From Ignavibacteriota bacterium (GTDB lineage: Bacteria > Bacteroidota > Ignavibacteria > UBA10030 > UBA6906): a stretch of 37,633 nt of DNA. Positions 1 through 7,722 of the stretch are shown piece by piece. Positions within the stretch are counted from its first letter, which is position 1. Each line of letters opens with the position of its first letter. The notes under the pieces are model-generated. The model was not told the origin of the DNA and searched no databases. It worked only from the letters and a program-made list of their open reading frames with translations. The stretch is from contig PMJQ01000057.1 in NCBI GenBank assembly GCA_003157485.1, forward strand, positions 3,321 to 40,953, written 5' to 3'. A program made the translations under genes and the position numbers.

Positions 1-54
1 AGCGGCGGCTCGATGGCTGACGAAGCCATCGTGCGGATCTCTAGCAGAAATTAG
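1..54 (+). CDS. Possible C-terminal tail of an upstream gene (partial)
   Basis: Frame 1 is open from the window edge to a TAG at 52-54 and has G or C at most third codon positions, as in the coding regions here. The tail (ending IVRISSRN) is too short to assign to a family. Frame 2 is also open, to a TAG at 230-232, so this is only a weak call. No function is proposed. Confidence 0.2.
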   Translation, partial: SGGSMADEAIVRISSRN

Positions 55-146
55 CCTCTTCCCTTATCCAAAGTCAACTATGGAACAAAAGGCTTCCAGG
101 GGTCTCCAAGGAGAAACGACCAAACAGGAACGACAGCGGAGCAACA

Positions 147-175
147 TTGTTCTTTCGGGCAGTAAGTCGTATATT
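147..175 (+). promoter_or_regulatory. Promoter-like element, TTGTTC-N17-TATATT
   Basis: TTGTTC (147-152) is separated by 17 bases from TATATT (170-175), a sigma-70-like layout with a good -10 and a weak -35. The 10-mer GTCGTATATT ending it recurs exactly in the tadA promoter. The predicted start near 182 is next to an ATG at 183 that opens a 42-codon ORF. It might instead feed the tRNA at 318, which would be unusually distant. Confidence 0.35.
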
Positions 176-238
176 CTCCCTAATGCAAGCCGCAAGTTCC
201 CCTCTCTTTGTGTCGGTTCCGGGGTCGTGTAGAATGGG

Positions 239-267
239 CTGTAGAAAGAATTTCACACTTTCTACAG
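239..267. repeat. Perfect 10-bp inverted repeat (hairpin or operator)
   Basis: CTGTAGAAAG (239-248) and CTTTCTACAG (258-267) are perfect reverse complements around a 9-base loop. On the plus strand the stem is followed by ATTTTC, only a weak T-tract, so it could be a poor intrinsic terminator between the promoter-like element and the tRNA, or a binding site for a dimeric regulator. Confidence 0.45.
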
Positions 268-317
268 ATTTTCAAAGTAGGAAAGATGCAATCTTGCGAA
301 ATAACTGTTAGTTTGAC

Positions 318-391
318 GCGCCTGTAGCTCAACTGGATAGAGCATCAGACTTCGGATCTGAGGGTTGGGGGTTCAAATCCCTCCAGGCGCA
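318..391 (+). tRNA. tRNA-Arg (anticodon TCG)
   Basis: The full cloverleaf can be read: 7-bp acceptor stem GCGCCTG/CAGGCGC, D stem GCTC/GAGC, anticodon stem TCAGA/TCTGA around loop CTTCGGA (anticodon TCG, reading CGA), a 5-base variable loop, a T stem with one G-U pair around TTCAAAT, and discriminator A at 391. CCA is not encoded. The gene lies between the AT-richer left edge and the polysaccharide genes. Confidence 0.97.
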
Positions 392-493
392 CAGGTCAAT
401 TATCGATCTTCGCCATCCTGCGTGAATGAGTGTGTTCGTCAAATACGGACGTCCGTCTGGAAACGCCCGCCGCCGCTCCAGCCGGGGTGCTGA

Positions 494-1693
494 ATGAGCG
501 TATCCCCCCGGGGCACCGACGACGCATCGGGTCCGCGCCGTAATCCTTTTGCGGCAAACGCCGTCTGGGCGGCGCTCGGGGCCCTTAACGCATGGCGCCG
601 CTTTATCTTTCTCAACTTCCTTGCAATTACCGCCGTCGTCGTCGTTGTCATTTTGCTCCTTCCGAGATGGTACGCTGCAACGGCGTCCATTCTCCCCCCG
701 AAGGACCCAAACGCGCTTGACGGCTCCGAGTCAGCCGCAAGCTCTCTCAATGGGCTCCTTCCCGGCGCCCTGCAGCGGGAATCCCGCAATACCACCGGCG
801 CGTACAACTACCTGGCCATCCTGCACAGCCGAAGCGCCATGGAAGGGGTAGTACGTGCATTCGACCTTTTCAGAGTGTACGGCATCAGCGACTCGTCCAT
901 GGAAAAAGCCGTTAGGGAACTTTCCCGGAATGTTTCATTCGAGGAACAGGACGGCGGCAATATTCTCGTCCGGGTATACGACAGGGATCCCCGCCGCGCC
1001 AGCGCGATGGCAAGTTCCTTTATCGACCGGCTCAATGACATCAGCAGGGAGCTCGGGACCCGGGAGTCACACGACAAGCGCGAGTTCATCGGCGAACGCA
1101 TCGAGCGGAGCAGACGGGATCTACGCGCTGCAGAGGATTCGCTCCGCGATTACCAGGTGCGCTCGGGCACGATGATCGTTCCTTCAAGAGGGCGTTCCTC
1201 AGATGATCCGATCGCAGATCTGTACAGCCTCAAGGCGATAAAGGAGATACAACTGGCCGTTCTCCGGCGGACTTCGACCGAAGATCAGCCGTCCCGCCGG
1301 GAGATCGAGATCCAAATCGCTGAACTCGACGCCAGGATCGGTAAGTATCCCGGCAGCATCACGGCCTCACGCCGTCTGTATCGTGCGATTACGACTCAAG
1401 AGAGGATCATCGACGCCCTTTTCCCGTTGTACGAGCAGGCACTGCTGGACGAACAGAAAAACGTGCCTGCCATCCTTGTGCTCGACGCTCCGGTGACGTC
1501 GGAGCGGGCAGTGAAACCCCGCCGCATGCTGATTGTCTGCCTGGCATCCTCCGTCACGCTGCAGATGCTTCTTGTCGCGGCACTTATCATGCACGGCATG
1601 ATTCGTCGGGTGCCCGTGACAGGCGCCGAACAGTGGGCGCGCGGTGCAGCCGCCCGGATGGCACGATTGTACCGGGTTAACCCCGTACTGTAA
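494..1693 (+). CDS. Wzz-like polysaccharide co-polymerase (chain-length determinant), copy 1
   Basis: Predicted inner-membrane polysaccharide co-polymerase that would control polymer length with the Wzy encoded next. Seen in the 399-residue protein: a polar N-terminus, a transmembrane helix at about 37-56, the family segment ASILPPK just after it, a long periplasmic helical region with a coiled-coil-like stretch (about 190-290), and a second helix at about 345-368. There is no C-terminal Walker motif, so it is not a Wzc-type BY-kinase. The ATG at 494 has GGGG six bases upstream. The protein is clearly paralogous to the Wzz at 21871-23028; both carry a YNY-AIL segment and an (I)-SDSS/TDSS-MEKAV segment at matching places. 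It is 64 bases upstream of wzy and far from wza, suggesting a second polymer system or a duplicated regulator of the same one. Confidence 0.88.
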   Translation: MSVSPRGTDDASGPRRNPFAANAVWAALGALNAWRRFIFLNFLAITAVVVVVILLLPRWYAATASILPPKDPNALDGSESAASSLNGLLPGALQRESRNTTGAYNYLAILHSRSAMEGVVRAFDLFRVYGISDSSMEKAVRELSRNVSFEEQDGGNILVRVYDRDPRRASAMASSFIDRLNDISRELGTRESHDKREFIGERIERSRRDLRAAEDSLRDYQVRSGTMIVPSRGRSSDDPIADLYSLKAIKEIQLAVLRRTSTEDQPSRREIEIQIAELDARIGKYPGSITASRRLYRAITTQERIIDALFPLYEQALLDEQKNVPAILVLDAPVTSERAVKPRRMLIVCLASSVTLQMLLVAALIMHGMIRRVPVTGAEQWARGAAARMARLYRVNPVL

Positions 1694-1757
1694 GAACCAG
1701 TGCGGCCCGTCGTTGCTCCGTCAAGCAACCTGAAGGCCGTCCGGATTTCAATTCCTC

Positions 1758-3131
1758 ATGACTATAGCACTCACGCTCCTTGCCTGCATTCTGACCGTCC
1801 TTCTCGGGCGGTGGATGTTCGGCAGGTGGTTTAATCACGTAGGACTTTACGGGTTCCTCTGGGGAACGACCCTCGCGCTCTTTCAGTCGGGCCTGATGTA
1901 TTTCTACCCGCTTGAGCCCGAGACCTGGCTCGTAATCGGAGCAGGGTGGGCTGCATTCGTCACGGGAGCCGCATTCATCGTCGCAGCACGGTTCGCGGCG
2001 GGAGCGCCAGAGGAAAGCAGCGCACCGACCCGCCTTCCCGAGCCAATGAACGCTTCCCGCATCTTGCGGGCGGTCCTCTGGATTCTCAACGTGGTGCTTG
2101 CAATCGAGGCTATTCGACACGCGATGATCATTTCGCACCTCATCGGAGGAATCGCGAATTTTGGCCGCGTCGCAAACATTCTCTACAACCTTCGCATCAG
2201 GCAGGAGATCCCCGGCCTGATCCCGTACCTGAGCTCCGCGGACCTCGCCGCCTGTCTGCTCGCCGGGGTCTACGCATCTCGAACCGGCCGGTTTCAACCG
2301 GTCTGGCTCATCCCTCCTCTGCTGACAATCGTTGACTCGGTCCTCAACATGAGCAGGGGGACGATGATTATCGGTGGTGTCCTGTTTGCCACGGGATACG
2401 TGATGAACGAGCGGAAAGAGGCGCTCAAAAGCCTGAAACACGGCCCCTCAAAGATCAGGAGATTCATCGCCGTGGCACTCGCCCTTGCCCTGTTCGTGGC
2501 AGGTATTGATTTCGTCCGGAGCAGCCGGGGAATTGTCGAGTCCTACGGAACGGCCACGAGCGCGCTCACGCGTCTGAACGGCGAGGCTTTCATCACGGGA
2601 TCCGTCGTCTTCTACGCCACCGGCAGTTACGGCGTGCTGAATCAATATCTCAAGCAGGAGGATGAGCAGGGAATGGTGGGCGGGTACACGTTTGCGCCTT
2701 TCTGGCGGCTCATCGCCAAGATCGGGTTTCACACGTATGTCGAACAGTCACAGCCGTTTTACCTCACGCCCCGGGCGTCGAACAACGGAACGTATCTTCG
2801 CGAGCTTGACGTCGACTACGGCCTTGCGGGGATAACGGCTGGTCCGTTCGTTCTCGGGGCGTTGGCGTCATTCTACTGGTTTAAGACCCGGCGCTCGCAG
2901 AAGCTAACCCACATGATGATCCTCGGTCACATCTACGTTGTCGTCGTCATGAGCCTGTTCCTCATTGCCACGCAGTGGGGGTACTGGCTGGCAAGTCTCC
3001 TGTTCGGCCTCGCCGCCGCCGCCATTATCGATCGTTTTCCAGAACGGACACGCACCGAGGCCGCACCCACGGCAGGCAGCGGATCCCCTTCGCCCGGTCC
3101 CGGGGAGTCAACGGAGCCGATGGGCGCATGA
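1758..3131 (+). CDS. Wzy-like O-antigen/polysaccharide polymerase
   Basis: Predicted polytopic inner-membrane polymerase that joins lipid-linked repeat units at the periplasmic face. The 457-residue protein has about ten hydrophobic helices spread along its length, a large hydrophilic periplasmic-type loop in the second half (about 255-360) containing the YATGSYG and YGLAG segments, and a polar Ser/Pro-rich cytoplasmic tail. Polymerases of this kind diverge strongly, so the call rests on topology, length and position directly after a wzz-like gene and before glycosyltransferases. The stop codon overlaps the next start (ATGA). It is the only Wzy candidate in the window. An O-antigen ligase (WaaL-like) is the main alternative. 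Confidence 0.72.
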   Translation: MTIALTLLACILTVLLGRWMFGRWFNHVGLYGFLWGTTLALFQSGLMYFYPLEPETWLVIGAGWAAFVTGAAFIVAARFAAGAPEESSAPTRLPEPMNASRILRAVLWILNVVLAIEAIRHAMIISHLIGGIANFGRVANILYNLRIRQEIPGLIPYLSSADLAACLLAGVYASRTGRFQPVWLIPPLLTIVDSVLNMSRGTMIIGGVLFATGYVMNERKEALKSLKHGPSKIRRFIAVALALALFVAGIDFVRSSRGIVESYGTATSALTRLNGEAFITGSVVFYATGSYGVLNQYLKQEDEQGMVGGYTFAPFWRLIAKIGFHTYVEQSQPFYLTPRASNNGTYLRELDVDYGLAGITAGPFVLGALASFYWFKTRRSQKLTHMMILGHIYVVVVMSLFLIATQWGYWLASLLFGLAAAAIIDRFPERTRTEAAPTAGSGSPSPGPGESTEPMGA

Positions 3132-4120
3132 AACTGAGCATTATCATCGTCAACTTCAACAGCGGGAAGGTCCTGGGGACCTGCCTTACCTCGGTGTTTC
3201 GTGAAACCCGCGAACTCACGTACGAGGTGATTCTTGTCGACAACGCGTCGACCGACGGAAGCGTGGAGGAAGTTGAGCGGCGGTTCCCCGCCGTCCGGAT
3301 TATCCGCAATGCAGAGAACAGGGGGTTCGCGGCCGCAAACAATATCGCGACCGGACAGGCCGCGGGCGAATTCGTCCTTCTCCTCAATCCAGACACCGAG
3401 ATCCTCGATGGTGCGATCCAGAAGACCGTCGCATTCATGGAGTCAAGGCCCGGAACAGGGGTAGCGGGGTGCAAGCTCCTGTACGCGGACAGGACTGTGC
3501 AGCCGTCGGTTCGCGGGTTCCCCTCGGTGCTGAGCGCGTTCCTGGATGCGACGTTCCTGCATCTGCTTCTCCCGCGGACCCGGATCGTCCGGGGAAAGGG
3601 GATTTCTTCATTCGACGATTCGCGCGCGCAGGAGGTCGACTGGGTCATAGGGGCATATTTCATGTTCCGTCACGTTCTGACCGCGAATATCGGCCTGCTT
3701 GACGAGCAGTTCTGGATTTACGGGGAAGAAATTGATTATTGCCAGCGGGCAAAAGACGAAGGTTACGAGACCTGGTATTTTCCCGGAGCCGTCGTGGTCC
3801 ATTTCTGGGAGGGGATGAACGCCGTCAACCTCCGCATGATCGTCTGGCTCCACATCGGGGTCAAGCTGTACACGGACAAGCATTTTCACGGACCGAAGAA
3901 GTACGTGATCATGTACCTGAGGTACGCCGGCGCTGCACTCCGCCTCGTCGCATATCCGATCGCCGCCCTGCTGAAAATGGACAGAAACCTGCTGAAGAAG
4001 GCGTGCTATTACGGAGCGGCACTCCGCGTGCTCCTGACCCGGCGCGTGCGGTACAAGCGCGGATACACCGGAACGGTGATTCCCTGGACGGAATACATCA
4101 GCCACAGCTCACCGCATTGA
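3128..4120 (+). CDS. Glycosyltransferase family 2, WbbL/rhamnosyltransferase-like
   Basis: Predicted cytoplasmic GT-A transferase adding a sugar to the lipid-linked repeat unit. The 330-residue protein begins MKLSIIIVNFNS and has the nucleotide-binding DNASTDGS motif at about 38-45, the metal-binding LLNPDTEI at about 85-92, and a GEEIDYCQR motif near 200 that holds the presumed catalytic base. A C-terminal amphipathic or hydrophobic stretch probably tethers it to the membrane. The ORF track extends it to 2975, but the residues before 3128 have no similarity to this family and lie inside wzy; the ATG at 3128 overlaps the wzy stop. Its sequence resembles the GT2 half of the fusion protein at 12634-14616. 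Donor and acceptor cannot be read from the sequence. Confidence 0.88.
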   Translation: MKLSIIIVNFNSGKVLGTCLTSVFRETRELTYEVILVDNASTDGSVEEVERRFPAVRIIRNAENRGFAAANNIATGQAAGEFVLLLNPDTEILDGAIQKTVAFMESRPGTGVAGCKLLYADRTVQPSVRGFPSVLSAFLDATFLHLLLPRTRIVRGKGISSFDDSRAQEVDWVIGAYFMFRHVLTANIGLLDEQFWIYGEEIDYCQRAKDEGYETWYFPGAVVVHFWEGMNAVNLRMIVWLHIGVKLYTDKHFHGPKKYVIMYLRYAGAALRLVAYPIAALLKMDRNLLKKACYYGAALRVLLTRRVRYKRGYTGTVIPWTEYISHSSPH

Positions 4121-4125
4121 CCGGC

Positions 4126-5304
4126 ATGCTTGAGAACCGCGACCTTGTCATATTGAGCGGCGACTGGAGTCCGGGCAATCCGGCCGCCGTGCAGCATATC
4201 GCCGAGGTCTTCGCGCGCCGCAACCGCATCCTCTGGGTGAGCGGAACGCCGATTCGTACGCCGAGGATGCGGCTGTACGATCTCCGGCGCGTTGCAGACA
4301 AGGCGCGCAAGATGGTCGGGGTCAGGGGAAATCCCGGACGCGCGCCGTCGTCTGTCACCGAGATCCACCCCTTCTTCCTGCCGTACTACGACATCCCTGC
4401 AGTCCGCCGGTTCAACGACGCGATCCTCCGGTCCGCGATCCGGGCAAGTGTACGGGAGCTTGGATTTTCGAGGTACCTCATGATGCCCAGCAATCCCATG
4501 GTGGCCGGCATCGTCGGAACCTGCGGTGAATCTTCAAGCCATTACCTCTGCATCGACGACTACGGGGCAAACGACGATGCTTTCAGGTGCCTGGGGATGC
4601 TCGAGCAGGAGATTCTGCAAAAAGTCGATTCAAGTTTTTCGATGTCCGACGTGCTGATGAACACCAGGGTTCCCCGAAGCGGTGAGAATCATTTCTTTCC
4701 TGAGGGAGTGGACCTGGCCCACTTCACGGCTAGGGGCGGCACTCCGCCGGCAGGAATGGCGGGAATCAAGAAGCCCATCGCCGGGTATTTCGGCCTCCTT
4801 GCGTCCTGGGTTGATTTTGAGCTCATTCGCAGGTGTGCACAGGAATACCCGGATGTATCATTCGTCATCATGGGAGAACCGAAGACCGACATTTCCCTCC
4901 TGCAGGGACAATCCAATATCACGTGTCTCGGCCACGTCCCGTACGACATACTCCCGCGATATGCAGAGTGGTTTGACGTCGGATTGATTCCGCGGCGCAT
5001 CACAAAGCTCACCGTGGCTATGAACCCGAAAAAGCTCCTCGAGTACTTCGCTCTCGGGATGCCGGTCGTTTCGACGAACCTGCCGGAGGTGAGAAAATAC
5101 GGCGACCTTGCCTACGTCGCGGAGGACGGCGGCACATTTGTCAGGATGGTAGGCCAGGCCCTCAGGGAGAGGACACAAGAGCAGGACCGGCGGAGACGGG
5201 CCGAGGCCGAGAGGGCGTCATGGGACTCCATCGCCGACGGCATGGGGTCGGTCATGCAGAGAATTGACGAATCCAAAGCGGCACGACAGAGGACACGCGC
5301 ATGA
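4126..5304 (+). CDS. Glycosyltransferase family 1/4-like (GT-B fold)
   Basis: Predicted GT-B glycosyltransferase of 392 residues. The N-terminal half contains an LSGDWSPGNPA start and a linker with FPEGVDLAHF, typical of the hinge region in GT4 enzymes. The C-terminal half has GYFGLL, a conserved VSFVIMGEP strand, LGHVPYDILP, and an LEYFALGMPVVSTNLPEV segment matching the donor-binding loop of this superfamily. The track ORF begins at 3739 but runs through the preceding GT2 gene in another frame; the ATG at 4126, five bases after that gene's stop, is the sensible start. The end overlaps the next gene by ATGA, indicating translational coupling. Substrates are unknown. Confidence 0.85.
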   Translation: MLENRDLVILSGDWSPGNPAAVQHIAEVFARRNRILWVSGTPIRTPRMRLYDLRRVADKARKMVGVRGNPGRAPSSVTEIHPFFLPYYDIPAVRRFNDAILRSAIRASVRELGFSRYLMMPSNPMVAGIVGTCGESSSHYLCIDDYGANDDAFRCLGMLEQEILQKVDSSFSMSDVLMNTRVPRSGENHFFPEGVDLAHFTARGGTPPAGMAGIKKPIAGYFGLLASWVDFELIRRCAQEYPDVSFVIMGEPKTDISLLQGQSNITCLGHVPYDILPRYAEWFDVGLIPRRITKLTVAMNPKKLLEYFALGMPVVSTNLPEVRKYGDLAYVAEDGGTFVRMVGQALRERTQEQDRRRRAEAERASWDSIADGMGSVMQRIDESKAARQRTRA

Positions 5305-6077
5305 TAAAATTCCACAACAGGGCATACGACCTCGGATACCTCTGCTACCGCTGGGTTAAGCCCGTGATCGATCCCGTGAAGGCCGCGCGTTCGCTCCCCG
5401 GCTATGCCCGGTACTGGCGCGACTGGTTTCGGTACGGCCGTCTCGAGGGCGCCGAGCACATCGCGCTCATCGACAGCGCACCCCTGATCGGGGAGAACAC
5501 GGCGGTCACGGCCTTCGACCGGCACTATTTTCACCAGGACATCTGGGCGGCCAGGAAGATCAAACGATCGGGCGCGGAGTCTCACGTCGACGTCGGGTCA
5601 CGGATCGAGCTCGTCGGATTCCTCACCGTGATCTGCAATGTCACGTTCGTCGACATCAGGCCCCTCATCGTCGATCTCGAAAACTACAAGGGCTTGAGCG
5701 GAAGCATACTCGCCCTCCCGATGGAGAGCAACTCCGTCAGGTCTCTCTCCTGTCTTCACGTTGCTGAACATATCGGGCTGGGGCGGTACGGGGACCCGCT
5801 GGACCCCCACGGGACCCTGAAAGCGTGCAGGGAACTCGCGCGGGTGCTTGCACCGGGCGGGAATCTCTATTTTTCGCTTCCGGTGGGGAAACCGCGCCTC
5901 TGTTTCAATGCGCACCGGATTCACTCGGTCGGCCAGATCCTGGACTACTTCCGGGATCTGTCCCTCGTCGAACTTTCAGGTATCGACGACGAGAGACGTG
6001 TTATGCTGCAGATGGAGAAAAGCGCGCTGGATAACGCAGATTACGGCTGCGGGTTGTTTCACTTCACGAAGAAATGA
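5301..6077 (+). CDS. DUF268 family protein (methyltransferase-like)
   Basis: A 258-residue protein that resembles the DUF268 family often found in polysaccharide loci. Visible features are a basic amphipathic N-terminus, the segment HVDVGSRIE at about 96-104 where a Rossmann methyltransferase would have its first glycine loop, a DIRPL motif at about 118-122 at the position of the acidic ribose-binding residue, an LHVAEHIGLGRYGDP segment, and APGGNLYFSLPVG, which resembles motif III of class I SAM-dependent methyltransferases. Sugar methylation is therefore a reasonable inference but no activity is established from the sequence. It overlaps the preceding GT by four bases and is the last gene of the plus-strand polysaccharide operon. 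Confidence 0.75.
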   Translation: MIKFHNRAYDLGYLCYRWVKPVIDPVKAARSLPGYARYWRDWFRYGRLEGAEHIALIDSAPLIGENTAVTAFDRHYFHQDIWAARKIKRSGAESHVDVGSRIELVGFLTVICNVTFVDIRPLIVDLENYKGLSGSILALPMESNSVRSLSCLHVAEHIGLGRYGDPLDPHGTLKACRELARVLAPGGNLYFSLPVGKPRLCFNAHRIHSVGQILDYFRDLSLVELSGIDDERRVMLQMEKSALDNADYGCGLFHFTKK

Positions 6078-6116
6078 ACTCTCAATGTGACGGGCCGCAC
6101 CGCGCTCCGCCTCCGC

Positions 6117-6146
6117 TTGCGTCTGCCCGCCCCGTGGTCGTATATT
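6117..6146 (+). promoter_or_regulatory. Promoter of tadA, TTGCGT-N18-TATATT
   Basis: TTGCGT (6117-6122) and TATATT (6141-6146) are separated by 18 bases. Only six bases (AATCCT) lie between the -10 and the tadA ATG at 6153, with no Shine-Dalgarno sequence, so the expected transcription start falls on the ATG and the message would be leaderless. The 10-mer GTCGTATATT is shared with the element at 147-175. Confidence 0.5.
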
Positions 6147-6152
6147 AATCCT

Positions 6153-6626
6153 ATGACCGAAGACGAACGATGGATGGAATCCGCCCTGCGCGAGGCGGAA
6201 CAGGCCAAGAAGCGGAAGGAAGTCCCCGTAGGCGCCGTGATTGTTCACGGTGGAAAGATCATCGGCAGGGGATACAACCAGATAGAGTTGCTGCAGGATC
6301 CGACGGCGCACGCGGAGATGATCGCGATTACCGCAGCGGCCGCGGGGCTCGGCAGCAGGCGCTTCGATGGGTGCACGCTTTACGTGACGCTCGAGCCGTG
6401 CGCGATGTGCGCGGGCGCGATCGTGCTGGCACGGATTCCCCGGCTTGTCTTCGGCGCTTCTGATCCGAAGGCCGGTGCGTGCGGCACCCTGTTCAATATT
6501 GTCCAGGACGCCAGGTTAAATCACCGGGTGGAACTCGCCGGGGGTATCTCCGGGGATCAATGCGGGGCGCTGCTGTCTGAGTTTTTCGCCTCCATGAGGC
6601 AATCCGGGAACGGCGGCAAGGACTGA
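6153..6626 (+). CDS. tadA: tRNA-specific adenosine deaminase TadA
   Basis: Zinc-dependent deaminase that converts adenosine 34 of tRNA to inosine, normally in tRNA-Arg(ACG). The 157-residue protein has the deaminase signature complete: zinc ligand and proton-shuttling glutamate in TAHAE (H53, E55) and the other two ligands in PCAMC (C83, C86). The length is right for bacterial TadA. The track start at 6087 would add 22 residues unlike the family and lies upstream of the promoter-like TATATT, so the ATG at 6153 was chosen. It is separated from the polysaccharide operon by its own promoter and converges with prfA 30 bases downstream. No strong terminator is visible between the two. Confidence 0.95.
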   Translation: MTEDERWMESALREAEQAKKRKEVPVGAVIVHGGKIIGRGYNQIELLQDPTAHAEMIAITAAAAGLGSRRFDGCTLYVTLEPCAMCAGAIVLARIPRLVFGASDPKAGACGTLFNIVQDARLNHRVELAGGISGDQCGALLSEFFASMRQSGNGGKD

Positions 6627-6656
6627 GGAATACCAGGCGGAAGACAGGCACTCCTC

Positions 6657-7718
6657 TTACGCTTTCAGTTTTTCGGCCCTGTCCGCAATCTTCAGCGCCT
6701 CGAGGAGTTCGTCAAGCTTTCCGTCGATGATTTCGGCGAGATTGTACAGCGTCAACCCGATGCGGTGGTCCGTCACCCTGTTCTGCGGAAAATTGTACGT
6801 CCTGATCTTGTCGCTCCGGTCGCCGCTTTTGACCATCATCTTCCTCTGCGCGGCGACGTCCCCCACCTGTTTCTCGATCATGTTCTCGTAAAGCTTCGCC
6901 CGGAGCATTTTCATGGCCCGTTCGCGGTTCTGAAACTGCGAGCGCTCCTGCCTGCACACGACAATGATCCCGCTCGGGCGGTGGGTGATGCGGACCGCCG
7001 TCTCCACCTTGTTGACGTTCTGTCCCCCCTTCCCGCCTGATCGGAAAGTATCCATCTCCAGGTCTGCAGGGTTGATCTCCACGTCTACGGGTTCGACCTC
7101 GGGAAGGACGGCAACCGTTGCCGCTGACGTGTGCACCCTCCCTTGCGTCTCCGTTGCGGGCACACGCTGCACCCTGTGAACGCCGCTCTCAAATTTCATC
7201 GTCCCATAGACGTCTTCGCCGCTCAGCGCGAATGAGATCTCCTTGACTCCCCCGATCCCCGTGTCGTTGATGTCAAGAACTTCAACTTTCCACCCCTGCC
7301 TCTCCGCGTACCGGGAGTACATCCGGTAGAGGTCCGCGCCGAAAAGCGCGGCCTCTTCTCCCCCGGTCCCGGCCCGAATCTCGAGGATCACGTCCCTGCT
7401 GTCATTCGGATCCTTCGGGATCAGGAGGGCCTTCAATTCTTCCTCGATCCGGATAACCTTTCCCCGCACCTCTTCGAGCTCGCCGTACGCAAGCTGTTTC
7501 ATCTCGGGGTCGGACGACGTCTCGGTAATTTCCTTCAGGCCGGCAAGATTCTGCTTCTCTTTCCTGTACTCGTTGTAGACGCGGATCAGGGGGGCAAGGT
7601 CGCTGTGCTCTTTGCTCAATTGCCGGACCCGGTCCTGGCTCTCCAGGACGGCCGGATCGCTGAGAAGGCGGGTCAATTCTTCGTAACGTTCGCGCACTTT
7701 TTCCAGTCGATCGAGCAT
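6657..7718 (-). CDS. prfA: Peptide chain release factor 1 (RF1)
   Basis: Class I release factor recognising UAA and UAG and triggering peptide release in the ribosomal A site. The 353-residue protein has the PAT tripeptide anticodon at 187-189, which marks RF1 rather than RF2, and the catalytic GGQ at 231-233 within [16 protein letters not shown]. The length is normal. The track begins at 7871, but the 51 extra residues are Arg/Ser-rich and lie inside the upstream gene; the ATG at 7718, four bases after that gene's stop, fits the conserved MLDRLEKV start. prfA is the last gene of a long minus-strand series. The glutamine methyltransferase gene prmC, often adjacent in other genomes, is not in the window. 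Confidence 0.97.
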   Translation of the reverse strand: MLDRLEKVRERYEELTRLLSDPAVLESQDRVRQLSKEHSDLAPLIRVYNEYRKEKQNLAGLKEITETSSDPEMKQLAYGELEEVRGKVIRIEEELKALLIPKDPNDSRDVILEIRAGTGGEEAALFGADLYRMYSRYAERQGWKVEVLDINDTGIGGVKEISFALSGEDVYGTMKFESGVHRVQRVPATETQGRVHTSAATVAVLPEVEPVDVEINPADLEMDTFRSGGKGGQNVNKVETAVRITHRPSGIIVVCRQERSQFQNRERAMKMLRAKLYENMIEKQVGDVAAQRKMMVKSGDRSDKIRTYNFPQNRVTDHRIGLTLYNLAEIIDGKLDELLEALKIADRAEKLKA

Positions 7719-7722
7719 AGGG

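Larger units (their letters stand above)
55..317. other. Gene-free, AT-richer stretch upstream of the tRNA
   Basis: No convincing gene is seen here. The base composition is visibly richer in A and T than the rest of the window. It contains a promoter-like element (147-175) and an inverted repeat (239-267), listed separately. The 60-codon minus-strand ORF at 74-256 and a 42-codon plus-strand ORF at 183-311 resemble no family known to me. Confidence 0.5.

Noticed and set aside
11-31. 8-bp inverted repeat CGATGGCT/AGCCATCG with a 5-base loop
   Set aside because: Several stems of this size are expected by chance in 37 kb; there is no T-tract and it may lie inside a coding tail.
74-256. 60-codon minus-strand ORF at the left edge
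   Set aside because: No start signal, no recognisable family, and it lies in the AT-richer non-coding stretch.
318-391. tRNA-Arg as an integration site of a mobile element
   Set aside because: No integrase, transposase or repeated tRNA 3' end could be found in the window.
445-456. 12-base palindrome ACGGACGTCCGT upstream of the first wzz
   Set aside because: About nine such palindromes are expected by chance in a window this long; no second copy was noticed.
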